From assembly GCF_004168585.1 (NCBI RefSeq), contig NZ_PGVH01000029.1, forward strand, positions 15,095-79,094: 64,000 bases of DNA, read 5' to 3'. Shown here in pieces: positions 27,951-38,148 of the stretch. The notes beneath the pieces were generated by a model. It searched no databases and had not been told where the DNA came from. It worked only from the letters and a program-made list of their open reading frames with translations. A program made the position numbers and the translations under genes. The DNA is from Shewanella sp. OPT22. GTDB taxonomy: Bacteria > Pseudomonadota > Gammaproteobacteria > Enterobacterales > Shewanellaceae. Within the stretch, counting starts at the first letter, position 1, and the number at the start of each line of letters is the position of its first letter.

Positions 27951-29306
27951 TTAACCCGCTTTGCGAACGGCTTCTGCAATGTATTCTGCTTGAGCTTTGG
28001 TCATATCTAAATCAGCAGATTCTACCATCACACGTATCAGTGGCTCTGTACCTGATTTACGCAACAATACACGACCATTTTCCGCTAACACGCCTTCTGC
28101 ATCTTTTACCGCAGCTTGAACGCTTTCAGAAGCGATGATTGCGTCGGCATTGTCAGAACTTAACTTAACGTTGATCAAAAGCTGAGGCAGTTTTGTCATA
28201 TCAGATTTAAGTTCTTCAAGTGATACACCTGATTCTAAAAGTGCTTTTAATACTTGTAGCGAAGCAACAATGCCATCGCCAGTTGAGGCATGATTAAGGC
28301 TTAAGATATGACCCGAGCCTTCACCACCTAAGTTCCAACCTGTGGCTTTAAGTTGTTCAACCACATAGCGGTCACCAACCTTAGCGCGCTTAAATGGGAT
28401 ATCTAGCTCTTTTAATGCTAACTCTAAGCCTAAGTTAGACATTAACGTACCGACAACACCGCCTTCAAGCTCTTCAGTTGCTTTAGCTTCTTGCGCAAGA
28501 ATGAATAAAATTTCATCCCCGTCAACAACTTCACCCTTTCCGTCTACAAACATCACACGGTCAGCATCACCATCTAAAGCAATACCTAAGTCTGCATGAT
28601 GTTCAAGTACTGCTGCTTGTAAGCTATCGAGTTTAGTTGCACCACAATTATCATTAATGTTCATGCCATCTGGCTTATCATTAATGCTAATGACTTCAGC
28701 GCCTAATTCAGCATATACATTCGGTGCAATGTGGTAAGCAGCACCATTTGCACTATCTATCACGATTTTTAAACCGTGTAATGATAAATGCTTCGGGAAT
28801 GTGCCTTTACAAAATTCAATATAACGCCCAGCTGCATCATCAATACGGCGGGCTTTACCCAGTTTGTCTGACTCAGCACAATCCATGGCATTTTCATTGA
28901 TTGCCTTATCAAGCAAACATTCAATTTCAAGTTCTTGAGCATCGGTTAATTTTGTACCGTCGTTTGAGAAGAACTTAATACCATTATCGTAAAATGGGTT
29001 ATGTGAAGCACTGATCACCACACCAGCATCCGCTCTAAAGGTTGACGCTAAGTATGCAACCGCAGGCGTTGGCATCGGGCCGACTAAAGCCACATTGACA
29101 CCTGCTGCGGAAAACCCAGCTTCCATCGCAGACTCAAGCATATAACCACTTATCCGTGTATCTTTACCGATTAATACTTCTTTGGTACCCGTTGATGCCA
29201 GCACTTTGCCTGCTGCCCAACCTAATTTCATTGCAAAAGATGGCGTAATAGGGAAAGTACCTACTTTTCCACGCACACCGTCTGTACCAAAATATTTTCG
29301 AGACAT
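27951..29306 (-). CDS. glmM: Phosphoglucosamine mutase
   Basis: 451 aa, close to E. coli GlmM along its length ([10 protein letters not shown] start, active-site Ser 101 in SASHNP, DGDADR metal loop, [12 protein letters not shown] phosphate site). It converts glucosamine-6-phosphate to glucosamine-1-phosphate for UDP-GlcNAc synthesis. Unusually it is not next to ftsH-folP; it lies between the rhamnose genes and flagellins, so it may be an additional copy. Confidence 0.93.
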   Translation of the reverse strand: MSRKYFGTDGVRGKVGTFPITPSFAMKLGWAAGKVLASTGTKEVLIGKDTRISGYMLESAMEAGFSAAGVNVALVGPMPTPAVAYLASTFRADAGVVISASHNPFYDNGIKFFSNDGTKLTDAQELEIECLLDKAINENAMDCAESDKLGKARRIDDAAGRYIEFCKGTFPKHLSLHGLKIVIDSANGAAYHIAPNVYAELGAEVISINDKPDGMNINDNCGATKLDSLQAAVLEHHADLGIALDGDADRVMFVDGKGEVVDGDEILFILAQEAKATEELEGGVVGTLMSNLGLELALKELDIPFKRAKVGDRYVVEQLKATGWNLGGEGSGHILSLNHASTGDGIVASLQVLKALLESGVSLEELKSDMTKLPQLLINVKLSSDNADAIIASESVQAAVKDAEGVLAENGRVLLRKSGTEPLIRVMVESADLDMTKAQAEYIAEAVRKAG

Positions 29307-29414
29307 CCTGATTCCTTCAAAATCATATTCAAAAAATAGCTTGCCACTATACCACAGCTGAATAAGCGATTACATATTGTGAATAAGCTTGAATAAGAGG
29401 TGTGATTTAGACAT

Positions 29415-29441
29415 AAAAAAAGCCAGTCTATGACTGGCTTT
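29415..29441 (-). terminator. Rho-independent terminator of flagellin A
   Basis: AAAGCCAGTC-ATA-GACTGGCTTT on the minus strand is a perfect 10-bp stem followed by more T residues (TTTTTTT in all). It lies 23 bp after the flagellin stop. Confidence 0.93.
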
Positions 29442-29464
29442 AACAATAGCGTTCTACTTAGTAA

Positions 29465-30667
29465 TTAAAGTAGAGATAGTGCTACTTGAGGTAATTGGTT
29501 CGCTTGAGACAGCATTGCAGAAGATGTTTGCGATAGAATTTGCTGCTTAGTCATATTTGCAGTTTCTTTAGCAAAATCTACGTCTTGAACACGGCTTCGT
29601 GCGTCAGATACGTTGTTTGAGATGTTGCCTAAGTTGTTAATAGTATGGCTCAAACGGTTTTGAGTCGCACCTAAGTCTGCACGTTGACCGTCGATTTGAG
29701 CGATAGCGGCATCGATAGTAGCAATGGCTGACTGAGCACCGCCTGCAGATGAAATATCAATAGAGTTTACACTTGCAGAATTTTCGCCATTAAAACTAAT
29801 ATCGGTAGAAGTACCTACTGCAGTTGCTCCCGCACCAGTAGCAGCCGTTGAAGTAATTGCCATAGCAGGTGTTGCTGTACCAGCATTATCTACAGTACCT
29901 GCAAAGCCAATGCTTTTTGTGCCATCAGCAGCAGTAATAACTTCAGCATTAACATTAACACCGGCTTCAGACATCGCAGAGTTAATTGCATCTACAACGC
30001 CACCTGCGTCAGTTGCATCGCCAATATTTGCAGTAATTGTTGTACTAGCACCATTAACATCAGTTGTAGCAAAAGCGACTGTACCATTATTTCCAGCGCC
30101 GTTCGTTAAAGCACTTGTTGTTGCAGCATCAAGTCCACCAGCAGCTACTGAACGACCTTGCGCTAGAGCGTCAGCGCCTACATCACTTAAAGTAACAGAA
30201 ATCGTTTCATTCGCTTCAGCACCTACTTGGAAAGACTGAGTACCATAAGAGCCATCAAGTAGCTTTTGGCCACCAAAAGATGTCGTTTCTGAAATACGAG
30301 TTAATTCAGTTTGCAGAGCGCCAATTTCTTTTTGTGATGCAGCACGATCTTCCGCTGAGTTTGAACCGTTGGCTGCTTGTAAAGATAAATCACGCATACG
30401 TTGCAGAATATTAGTAGACTCTTGCATCGCACCTTCAGCAGTTTGTGCAATAGAAATGCCATCGTTCGCATTACGTGTTGCAACATCAAGACCGTTAATT
30501 TGACTGGTGAAACGGTTAGAAATTTGCAGACCAGCTGCATCGTCTTTTGCTGAGTTAATACGAAGACCAGAAGCTAGACGCTGCATTGAGTCTTGTACAC
30601 CCATGTTAGATTTACCAAGATTGCCCTGAGCACGCATGGAAGTGACGTTAGTATTGACCGAGATCAT
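29465..30667 (-). CDS. Flagellin (paralogue A)
   Basis: 400 aa from the ATG giving [14 protein letters not shown], with AAGGATGATACT upstream; a longer frame to 30700 is not flagellin-like. The conserved N-terminal D0/D1 helices and C-terminal D1/D0 ending [14 protein letters not shown] enclose a variable, Ala/Thr/Gly-rich centre (about 167-300). The first 166 residues are identical to paralogue B, while the centre ([18 protein letters not shown]) matches paralogue C. It builds the polar flagellar filament. A sigma-28 promoter and a leader hairpin precede it. Confidence 0.96.
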   Translation of the reverse strand: MISVNTNVTSMRAQGNLGKSNMGVQDSMQRLASGLRINSAKDDAAGLQISNRFTSQINGLDVATRNANDGISIAQTAEGAMQESTNILQRMRDLSLQAANGSNSAEDRAASQKEIGALQTELTRISETTSFGGQKLLDGSYGTQSFQVGAEANETISVTLSDVGADALAQGRSVAAGGLDAATTSALTNGAGNNGTVAFATTDVNGASTTITANIGDATDAGGVVDAINSAMSEAGVNVNAEVITAADGTKSIGFAGTVDNAGTATPAMAITSTAATGAGATAVGTSTDISFNGENSASVNSIDISSAGGAQSAIATIDAAIAQIDGQRADLGATQNRLSHTINNLGNISNNVSDARSRVQDVDFAKETANMTKQQILSQTSSAMLSQANQLPQVALSLL

Positions 30668-30687
30668 AGTATCATCCTTTTGTTTGC

Positions 30688-30723
30688 TCTGACTGTTCAA
30701 AGCTGTAGCGCGCTGCAGTCAGA
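30688..30723 (-). promoter_or_regulatory. Leader hairpin of flagellin A mRNA
   Basis: TCTGACTG/CAGTCAGA, a perfect 8-bp stem, lies in the 5' leader about 20 nt upstream of the ATG and just before the ribosome-binding site. The same hairpin precedes flagellin B, with nearly identical loop sequence, but not flagellin C. A role in mRNA stability or translational control is inference. Confidence 0.6.
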
Positions 30724-30747
30724 ATATTGTTGTCGGTTACAACACTT

Positions 30748-30774
30748 TTAACGGCATGCAATTTATTAACTTTA
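30748..30774 (-). promoter_or_regulatory. Sigma-28 (FliA) promoter of flagellin A
   Basis: TAAAGTTA-N11-GCCGTTAA on the minus strand matches the FliA consensus TAAAGTTT-N11-GCCGATAA at 14 of 16 positions with exact spacing. It lies 81 bp before the start codon. The rest of this 310-bp gap holds only the flagellin B terminator. Confidence 0.88.
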
Positions 30775-30926
30775 GTGAATTTTTAATTTTTTTTTGACAT
30801 ATGAAAAAAATGAGCTAGTGAGGAACTGAAAGAATAATTTTAAGGTATCTGTTTACAGGAAAGTAAAAGCTAATGGTGATAAGTTTTTAGTTGTAAACCG
30901 AAGATTAAGAGTTGAGTGTTAAGGGG

Positions 30927-30961
30927 TTTAAAATAAAGCGCAGACTTGTTTGCCTGCGCTT
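30927..30961 (-). terminator. Rho-independent terminator of flagellin B
   Basis: On the minus strand AAGCGCAG/CTGCGCTT (8 bp, 10-nt loop) is followed by TATTTTAAA. It starts 17 bp after the flagellin B stop. Confidence 0.85.
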
Positions 30962-30977
30962 CAAAATGTTACTTAAT

Positions 30978-32144
30978 TTAAAGTAAAGACAAAGCCACTT
31001 GTGGTAACTGGTTTGCTTGAGAAAGCATCGCAGAAGACGTTTGCGACAGAATTTGCTGCTTAGTCATATTGGCAGTTTCTTTAGCAAAATCAACATCTTG
31101 AACACGGCTTCGTGCATCAGATACGTTATTTGAGATGTTACCTAAGTTATTAATGGTATGGCTCAAACGGTTTTGAGTCGCACCTAAATCGGCACGTTGA
31201 CCATCGATTTGAGCAATAGCTTGATCAATAACGGCCACTGCAGATTGCGCACCACCAGCAGTACTGATATCTAAAGTGCTTATATTAGCAGTGCCATCAG
31301 CACCTACAGTGCCTGCAGTTGGAGCATTAGTTGCACCTGTAGCTGTAATTCCAACCGTTGCAGCTGCATTATTATTTGCGATAGTACCTGTCAACTGAAC
31401 ATTTCCTGTTGCATCATCAACTTCTGCAACTACGCCACTCTCTCCGAGAGCATCATTCATTGCAACTGCAAGTGTATCTGCATCAGTTACATCAGACAAA
31501 TCTACAGTGAAGTTAGTCGCTGCCGCACCACCTGCACCATCCATATCAATATCGACACTCATTGCCGAAACTGTACCATCTGCATATTCAGCAATATCTG
31601 CTGCAGCAATTGTTCCACCACCAACAGCACTACGATCTGCCAACTCATCTGCACCAACATCACTTAGAGTTACTGAAATTGTCTCGTTCGCTTCTGCACC
31701 TACTTGGAAAGACTGGGTACCATAAGAACCATCAAGCAGCTTTTGACCACCAAAAGAGGTCGTTTCTGAAATACGAGTTAATTCAGTTTGCAGAGCGCCA
31801 ATTTCTTTTTGCGATGCAGCGCGATCTTCCGCTGAATTTGAGCCGTTGGCGGCTTGCAACGACAAGTCACGCATACGCTGCAAGATGTTAGTAGATTCTT
31901 GCATTGCACCTTCAGCAGTTTGTGCAATTGAGATACCATCATTTGCATTTCGTGTTGCAACATCAAGGCCGTTAATTTGACTTGTGAAACGGTTAGAGAT
32001 TTGCAGGCCTGCAGCATCGTCTTTAGCTGAGTTAATACGAAGACCTGAAGCTAAACGCTGCATTGAATCTTGTACGCCCATATTTGACTTACCAAGGTTG
32101 CCCTGAGCACGCATGGAAGTGACGTTAGTATTGACCGAAATCAT
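30978..32144 (-). CDS. Flagellin (paralogue B)
   Basis: 388 aa with standard D0/D1 ends. The first 166 residues and the last roughly 75 are identical to paralogue A at protein level although the DNA carries many silent differences. The central domain (about 167-290) is unlike A and C, with Asp/Ala-rich sequence such as DIDMDGAGG and [12 protein letters not shown]. It has its own sigma-28 promoter, leader hairpin and terminator, so it is an independent unit. Confidence 0.96.
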   Translation of the reverse strand: MISVNTNVTSMRAQGNLGKSNMGVQDSMQRLASGLRINSAKDDAAGLQISNRFTSQINGLDVATRNANDGISIAQTAEGAMQESTNILQRMRDLSLQAANGSNSAEDRAASQKEIGALQTELTRISETTSFGGQKLLDGSYGTQSFQVGAEANETISVTLSDVGADELADRSAVGGGTIAAADIAEYADGTVSAMSVDIDMDGAGGAAATNFTVDLSDVTDADTLAVAMNDALGESGVVAEVDDATGNVQLTGTIANNNAAATVGITATGATNAPTAGTVGADGTANISTLDISTAGGAQSAVAVIDQAIAQIDGQRADLGATQNRLSHTINNLGNISNNVSDARSRVQDVDFAKETANMTKQQILSQTSSAMLSQANQLPQVALSLL

Positions 32145-32163
32145 ATATCATCCTTTTATTTGC

Positions 32164-32200
32164 TCTGACTGTTCAAAGCTTGTAGCGCGCTGCAGTCAGA
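32164..32200 (-). promoter_or_regulatory. Leader hairpin of flagellin B mRNA
   Basis: TCTGACTG (32164-32171) pairs with CAGTCAGA (32193-32200) in the 5' leader, as upstream of flagellin A; the loop differs by a single inserted base. Conservation of stem and loop between the two copies suggests function or recent duplication. Confidence 0.6.
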
Positions 32201-32223
32201 AAATTATTGTCGGTTTCAATCTT

Positions 32224-32250
32224 TTAACGGCATGGGAAACATGAACTTTA
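32224..32250 (-). promoter_or_regulatory. Sigma-28 (FliA) promoter of flagellin B
   Basis: TAAAGTTC-N11-GCCGTTAA on the minus strand matches the FliA consensus with exact spacing. It lies about 80 bp before the start codon. The remaining part of this 352-bp gap (32251-32496) holds only the flagellin C terminator. Confidence 0.88.
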
Positions 32251-32401
32251 GTTAATGCTCCGTTATTTTTTTGACATTTCAAAAAAATGAACTAGCGATA
32301 TGTAAATTAGTGTAGGAAAAATGGCATTTAAGAGAGGAGAAAAACTTCAGAGAATTATAGAGACCAAACCTATCGACTACGATGAGATTAGTAGAACTTT
32401 A

Positions 32402-32451
32402 GTTTAAAAAGTAATGCACTAAACCTTTATTTATAATAACTGTTTAGTGCA
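32402..32451 (-). terminator. Terminator of flagellin C
   Basis: TGCACTAAAC/GTTTAGTGCA is a 10-bp stem with a 17-nt AT-rich loop; on the minus strand it is followed by TTACTTTTTAAA. It lies about 46 bp after the stop. Confidence 0.65.
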
Positions 32452-32496
32452 CCTGTTGTTATACCTATAAAAAAATATAACGTAATTTTTAACGAT

Positions 32497-33702
32497 TTAT
32501 CCCAGTAACGACAATGCCACTTGAGGTAGCTGGTTTGCTTGAGCTAGCATCGCAGAAGAAGTTTGCGATAAGATTTGTGTCTTAGTTAAGTTTGCTGTTT
32601 CTTTTGCAAAGTCAACATCTTGAACTCGGCTACGTGCATCCGCTACGTTATTTGAAATATTGCCTAAATTATTAATGGTATGGCTCATACGATTTTGTAC
32701 TGCACCTAAATCTGAACGTGAACCATCAATTTGAGCAATTGCAGCATCAATCGTTTCAATAGCTGATTGGGCACCACCAGCAGTTGAAATGTTAATTGAT
32801 TGAACACTTGAAGAATTATTAGTGTTAGCTAAAACTGTAATATCTGTGGCACCACCAACTGCACCAGCGGCACCACCGGCATCACCTGTACCTGTAATAG
32901 CAAAACTAGAAGCCACAGAATCATCAGCACTGTTTGCTATCGTTCCGGTAAAATCAATCTCACCATTATCATTGACGTTCGCAACTACATTCACACCTGC
33001 TTTTGACATTGCAGAGTTAATTGCTTCAGCGACACCACCTGCATCTGTAGCATCTCCAATGTTAGCAGTAACGGGTGTTGTCTGCCCATTTACACCTGTT
33101 GGAGTAAAAATTAATGAACCTTGATCAGCATCACCAGAAGTTAATGTTGTAATTGCTGCAGCATCAAGACCGCCTGTACTTACAGAGCGACCTTGGGCTA
33201 ACGCATCTGCGGCAACATTTTCTAAAGTAACTGAGATCGTTTCGTTTGCTTCAGCACCTACTTGGAAAGATTGAGTTCCGTATGTGCCATCAAGCAACTT
33301 CTGACCACCAAAAGAAGTAGTTTCAGAAATACGTGTTAATTCAGTTTGCAGTGCTGCCATTTCTTTTTGAGAGGCTGCGCGATCTTCAGCAGAGTTTGAA
33401 CCATTCGCTGATTGTAAAGATAAATCACGCATACGTTGCAAGATGTTAGTTGACTCTTGCATTGCACCTTCAGCCGTTTGTGCAATCGAAATACCATCAT
33501 TAGCATTACGTGTTGCTACGTCTAGGCCGTTTATTTGGCTGGTAAAGCGGTTAGAGATTTGAAGACCCGCTGCATCATCTTTTGCTGAGTTAATACGAAG
33601 ACCCGATGCAAGACGTTGCATTGAATCCTGTGTACCCATGTTGGCTTTGCCTAAGTTTCCTTGGGCTTTCATAGAAGTGACGTTAGTATTGACACTGATC
33701 AT
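32497..33702 (-). CDS. Flagellin (paralogue C)
   Basis: 401 aa from the ATG giving [14 protein letters not shown], preceded by AAGGGG; an upstream in-frame extension to 33792 is not flagellin. The D0/D1 ends are more diverged from A and B (for example [25 protein letters not shown]), but the central domain is homologous to that of A. It lacks the sigma-28 promoter and leader hairpin seen upstream of A and B, so it may be expressed at a different stage, as with the sigma-54-dependent flaA of Vibrio. Confidence 0.95.
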   Translation of the reverse strand: MISVNTNVTSMKAQGNLGKANMGTQDSMQRLASGLRINSAKDDAAGLQISNRFTSQINGLDVATRNANDGISIAQTAEGAMQESTNILQRMRDLSLQSANGSNSAEDRAASQKEMAALQTELTRISETTSFGGQKLLDGTYGTQSFQVGAEANETISVTLENVAADALAQGRSVSTGGLDAAAITTLTSGDADQGSLIFTPTGVNGQTTPVTANIGDATDAGGVAEAINSAMSKAGVNVVANVNDNGEIDFTGTIANSADDSVASSFAITGTGDAGGAAGAVGGATDITVLANTNNSSSVQSINISTAGGAQSAIETIDAAIAQIDGSRSDLGAVQNRMSHTINNLGNISNNVADARSRVQDVDFAKETANLTKTQILSQTSSAMLAQANQLPQVALSLLG

Positions 33703-33969
33703 AGCTATTCCCCTTAAAATCAAGCCAAAGCCAACTGCCCGGCGAAGATTATTATTTTGTTTTAAATTTATTTGGTCGCATTTTGTAGCCAAATGCCCGC
33801 AACATTATTGTGTTGTTGCTGGGTACCTCATCGAGGCACGACTTATACTTTTTAGGGCTTACTGAAAGTCTCAGAGCCCCACAATTTGTTGTTAGTGAAT
33901 CATCTTCAAGCAAAGTAAAGTGAGCTAAGTAATAATCACTTTTACTGCATTTCACATCAGCGTTATTGA

Positions 33970-35154
33970 TTACAAGTAATCAAACAAACTCGCTGAGCTT
34001 ACTCTGCTAAATAGGCTTGACGTTGCTTGAAGCGCTACCTGACTTTTTTGAAGTTCAGTAATTGCTTCCGCCATGTCCAGATCTTCTAACTTTGCTTGCG
34101 CAGAAGTATTCACTAACTTAGCGTCTTCATGTTGGCTGTTATAAGTCTCAAGACTTTTGAGATTAACGCCAGCAACACTCCGAGCTGTACTGATCTGGTC
34201 GATACCTTGATTTATGTTATCCAATAACTGTGCCATTTCTGCCTGGCCATTTGGATTTTGCATTTCGCCACTCTCAGCAAGTGATAATGCTTGCTCTACA
34301 GTGTCGAAGATACTGATTGAAGATTGTTGTGAAAGGCTGATTTCATCGCCTATTGCAGGCGTTCCTTCAAATTCCAGTGTGACATCACCAATATCGAGAG
34401 GGTTTTCAAAAGTTATTGGAGTAGTACCGTTTACTAATACTTCTAATCCACCAGCACCGTCATCTTGAAATTCTAAAGAGTAACTTGCTGCCGGACTTGC
34501 CGCACTTGCGTCAATATTTGCCGCAGTTACATGAAACTCGCCTGTCTGCCCTGTCTGATAATTGACGCTGTAGTCACCTAACGTATTAGCGCCATTCATG
34601 AAAGCTTGGCTACCTGGAATATTGGTTTGCAGGAGTACACCTTCAGCAACCATGCTTTGCTTTACATTGTCGTCACCCGCATATTGAATTTGTCTTGGGT
34701 CAGTATTAGTAAAACTAAAAGGCTCTGAGTCGGTATTAAAACCTGAGAAAGTATAATTACCGGACTCATCTTTTGAATTAGCAATAGACATCAACGCATC
34801 GAGATCGCTACGCAGATCTTTAGCAATGGCATCAAGATCGTCTTGGCTGCGAGTACCGTTATTCATCTTCAGCATATTGTCTTTAATATTTCGAGATAAT
34901 GACTCCGCTTCACCTAGCGATGACTCAGCATTAGCCAAACGACCTTCTGCATAGTCAATGTTTTTTAAGAATTGATCTATCAAGTTATTCTGCTGATTGA
35001 AGTTATCAATGGTTTTTGACGCAATAGGATCATCCGCCGCAGTATTGACCCGCTTTCCAGAGGAAATTTGCTCCAAAGACTTTTGCGTATCCGCTTGATG
35101 ACGCAAAATACTGCTGGTATTACTATTGAACATTTGTGAAGTTGAAATACGCAT
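33970..35154 (-). CDS. flgL: Flagellar hook-associated protein 3 (hook-filament junction)
   Basis: 394 aa. The N-terminus MRISTSQMF and flagellin-like D0/D1 segments (QISSGKRVNTAADDP; C-terminal helix ending SLFSRVSSASLFDYL) identify FlgL. It joins the FlgK layer to the filament. The ATG at 35154 is preferred to the preceding GTG because AAGGA lies 8 nt upstream. It follows flgK closely, and the three flagellins lie downstream. Confidence 0.94.
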   Translation of the reverse strand: MRISTSQMFNSNTSSILRHQADTQKSLEQISSGKRVNTAADDPIASKTIDNFNQQNNLIDQFLKNIDYAEGRLANAESSLGEAESLSRNIKDNMLKMNNGTRSQDDLDAIAKDLRSDLDALMSIANSKDESGNYTFSGFNTDSEPFSFTNTDPRQIQYAGDDNVKQSMVAEGVLLQTNIPGSQAFMNGANTLGDYSVNYQTGQTGEFHVTAANIDASAASPAASYSLEFQDDGAGGLEVLVNGTTPITFENPLDIGDVTLEFEGTPAIGDEISLSQQSSISIFDTVEQALSLAESGEMQNPNGQAEMAQLLDNINQGIDQISTARSVAGVNLKSLETYNSQHEDAKLVNTSAQAKLEDLDMAEAITELQKSQVALQATSSLFSRVSSASLFDYL

Positions 35155-35183
35155 CACATCAATCCTTAAATTTTGCGTTAAAA

Positions 35184-37100
35184 TTAAATGGCGTTAAATA
35201 GAGTATCGAACACTTGCTGAGCCGTAGTCATTACTCTCGCAGAGGCTTGATATGACTGTTGGAATCGAAGCAAATTAGATGCTTCTTCATCAAGATTTAC
35301 ACCTGAATCACTTTGCACTCGGCTGTATGCTTGTTGATAAACAGCATCAGCACTGACTAAACGAATTTCAGACCCTTTAGTTTGCGAACCAATATCTTGT
35401 TTGGCATCTTGGTAAACATCGATTAAAGTTGATTTACCATCATTCATCAGCTTCTGTTCACTGAGTCCTGCTAATTTCACCGCATTGGAATTGTCACCCG
35501 GTTTTGGCGTAAAATCTAAAGTGAATGAAGATGTTTCAGAGGTTGTTGAATCGATTTCAATGTCTACACCTAACGCAGAAATTGTCGATGGTGTTCCTGC
35601 CACATTACCTATTGCAAGTGAATTACCGCCTTCGTCTAAAATAGAATAAGTCGCAGGAGATGCGGTAGTATCAAGATTGACCGTAATTGGAGATTCAAAG
35701 CCAGTCGCATTTCGGTCAAGACCCGTAATTTTCACGTTGGTATTACCGGAATTACCATCTGCTGCCGTTACAAAACTATCAGGGCTACCCGCAGCAATTT
35801 CTTTTGGATCCGTCATGGTAACGGCAATGCCTGACGCAGCACTGCCATTAGGACGAATGGTAAAGCTATCACCTGAGGCTAGATTAGTAGGGTCATCAAT
35901 ATCAACACTAAAACCATCGGCACCAGAAAGGGTGTTTCCAGTCAGCGTCAATGTTTGTTCACTCCCTGTTTCACTATCAACTAACTTATAGTCTGTTCCA
36001 TCGTAAGTAAGTTTGTATTCATTGCCTGACAGAGAAGAAACATCATCAATATTTACTGATAAGTTCGCTGTACCCGCATTATTCGGGTTTGCCCCTACAC
36101 GACCAAAACTCATCGATGGGTCATTAATGTCCGCAAAAATAGGTTTACCTAAGTTGCCGTTGAGATCGACACCCTCTGCTTGAGTTTTATTGAAAGCATC
36201 CGCAACACCGAGAGCAAATTGACTGAGTTCTTGTTGAGCATTAAATAAGCTGTCATCGCGGTACTCAAACAAAGCTCCTAAACTGCCACCAACATTACTG
36301 CCATTGAGTGGTACTTCTTTATCGCCGACTTTAGCAACAATTTGAGTGTTATTCGGGAATGGATCGCCTGTTTTAACTTCGAGTGGTGTTGCTGACTCAC
36401 CCGTTACCAACATGGTATTGCCACCGAGCATAATACTTTTGGCCCCCCCATCGAGCGGAATCACACTGATGTTGCCAAATTTACTCATTTCTTGAATGAT
36501 GCTTTCTTGACGATCGAGTAGTTGACTGTTTTCACCGCCATTCTCTCTGAGCTCAAGGTTAATTTTTGCGAGCTCACTACTCAGTTCATTTAACTGTTCT
36601 ACTGAACCAGCTATTTCGCCATTGGTATTTTTGATTTGAGCATCCAAATGGTTTTGCATTTGATTGATGCTTTGTGCCATTTGAGTCGCTGAGCTTAATA
36701 CTGTAGTACGAGAACCGATATCATCGGGCAAATCAACCAAACCATTCATTTGTGCAAACACGTCGTTAAGGCTATTGGGTACTGATTTGCCGATTTCTGA
36801 AAATAACTGATCTAATTGAGAGAGCTTACTAAAAGAAGTTTCTGCTTCACTTAAGGTTGATTGACCAATTCTAAGTTCACGTGACGCAAACTCGTTATAA
36901 ATACGTTTTACATCGGAAACATAGCTGCCAGAGCCATAATACTCGCCACCAACTTGGCGTGCGCCTAATGTTGACTGAGTGGCAACTTGACGGTGATAAC
37001 CTGCGGTATTTGCGTTAGCAATATTATTACTGGTCACAGCTAATTGAGATTGTGACGTCAATAATCCATTACGACCGATATTCAATAAATCATTAGACAT
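35184..37100 (-). CDS. flgK: Flagellar hook-associated protein 1
   Basis: 638 aa. It opens with DLLNIGRNGLLTSQ and the rod/hook SNNIANANTAGYHRQ motif, and its C-terminus has the FlgK-type SGVNLDEEASNLLRFQQSYQ. The central region (about 330-550) is a variable outer domain. It forms the first junction layer between hook and filament. It lies between flgJ and flgL in the usual order. Confidence 0.95.
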   Translation of the reverse strand: MSNDLLNIGRNGLLTSQSQLAVTSNNIANANTAGYHRQVATQSTLGARQVGGEYYGSGSYVSDVKRIYNEFASRELRIGQSTLSEAETSFSKLSQLDQLFSEIGKSVPNSLNDVFAQMNGLVDLPDDIGSRTTVLSSATQMAQSINQMQNHLDAQIKNTNGEIAGSVEQLNELSSELAKINLELRENGGENSQLLDRQESIIQEMSKFGNISVIPLDGGAKSIMLGGNTMLVTGESATPLEVKTGDPFPNNTQIVAKVGDKEVPLNGSNVGGSLGALFEYRDDSLFNAQQELSQFALGVADAFNKTQAEGVDLNGNLGKPIFADINDPSMSFGRVGANPNNAGTANLSVNIDDVSSLSGNEYKLTYDGTDYKLVDSETGSEQTLTLTGNTLSGADGFSVDIDDPTNLASGDSFTIRPNGSAASGIAVTMTDPKEIAAGSPDSFVTAADGNSGNTNVKITGLDRNATGFESPITVNLDTTASPATYSILDEGGNSLAIGNVAGTPSTISALGVDIEIDSTTSETSSFTLDFTPKPGDNSNAVKLAGLSEQKLMNDGKSTLIDVYQDAKQDIGSQTKGSEIRLVSADAVYQQAYSRVQSDSGVNLDEEASNLLRFQQSYQASARVMTTAQQVFDTLFNAI

Positions 37101-37151
37101 TAGCTGTACCTTTTACTACTTAAATTAAATTCTTTAAAAACATACATGCCA

Positions 37152-38117
37152 CTACTTCCCTGCTACGACGGACTTCAATACCGACATCACTTTTTGCGTG
37201 TAATTTGGGTCAGTTGCATAACCTGCTTTTTGTAAGCCATTGATAAATTGCTCAGGTTCTTTTGCTGCTTTTAATGCATCTTGATAGCGCTCACCGCTTG
37301 ATAGGAAGTTAACGAAGTCATCAAAGCTCTGCTTAATACCATCGTAAACTCTAAAATCAGCTTGTTGCTTCACTGCAATACCTTGTTCAAATTCCAAGGT
37401 GCTGACTTTAGCTTTATTTCCTTCCCAGCCGTTTGTTGCTTTTATATTGAAAAGATTGTTACTGGTTTCACCATTTGATTGGCGAACCATCTTTTGTCCC
37501 CAACCTGTTTCTAACGCTGATTGCGCAATCAATACTTCAGGTTGTGTTCCTAACTTATCCGCTGCTTTTTGCGCATGAGGATAAAGTTGGTTTATAAAAT
37601 CAGCCTTGTCGGCAAAACCTTGTTTTGCCTCTGTCGGCGTAATCTTGCCGCTTACTACATCACTAATCGTGTTTAAATCATTATCGACCGAATTTTGAAC
37701 AGCATTAATTTTTATATGACTTGGTAGTGACTTCGAAGTAAGTAAGTCATCACCACCTGCGGGCAACTGCCCATCATTGCGCAATGTCGAGGCTGGTTTT
37801 ATCTTGCTGGTTTCAGGTGACAGTTGTTCAACCATCAAATCCGCAATACCAAGCGTACCTTTGTCTGAAAGGTCGATAGAAAGCTGCTGATCACGCATTT
37901 GCTCGTAAAAAGCGGTGTATTGTGTGTTAAACGGGCTGTCTGATTTAAAAACCTCATTGGCATCACGCATACTCTTCATCAGCATTTGAACGAAAATACC
38001 TTCAAATTGCTTTGCAACTTCTTTTAGTGCGCCTTTCTCGTCTTTTTGAGCTTGAGATCTCAATTGATCTAAACCACCCAATTCAAGAAAGTTTGATGCG
38101 TTTGCTAGCTTTTCCAT
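37152..38117 (-). CDS. flgJ: Flagellar rod assembly protein / peptidoglycan hydrolase FlgJ
   Basis: 321 aa. The N-terminal rod-cap domain (KQFEGIFVQMLMKSMRDAN) is joined to a C-terminal glucosaminidase domain with ALETGWGQ, where E is the expected catalytic acid. It caps the growing rod and cuts peptidoglycan to let the rod pass. The two-domain form is typical of beta/gammaproteobacteria. It lies 31 bp after flgI. Confidence 0.95.
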   Translation of the reverse strand: MEKLANASNFLELGGLDQLRSQAQKDEKGALKEVAKQFEGIFVQMLMKSMRDANEVFKSDSPFNTQYTAFYEQMRDQQLSIDLSDKGTLGIADLMVEQLSPETSKIKPASTLRNDGQLPAGGDDLLTSKSLPSHIKINAVQNSVDNDLNTISDVVSGKITPTEAKQGFADKADFINQLYPHAQKAADKLGTQPEVLIAQSALETGWGQKMVRQSNGETSNNLFNIKATNGWEGNKAKVSTLEFEQGIAVKQQADFRVYDGIKQSFDDFVNFLSSGERYQDALKAAKEPEQFINGLQKAGYATDPNYTQKVMSVLKSVVAGK

Positions 38118-38148
38118 AAACAGACCGTCGAAACTCCAATGCCAATAA

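Noticed and set aside
29910-30239. Long frame antisense to flagellin A (similar ones over flagellins B and C)
   Set aside because: Ala/Ser/Val-rich shadow produced by the repetitive codons of the flagellin centre; the sense gene is certain.
33780-33800. Sigma-54 promoter for flagellin C
   Set aside because: The -24/-12 spacing is one base too short, so it is kept only as a question in the findings.
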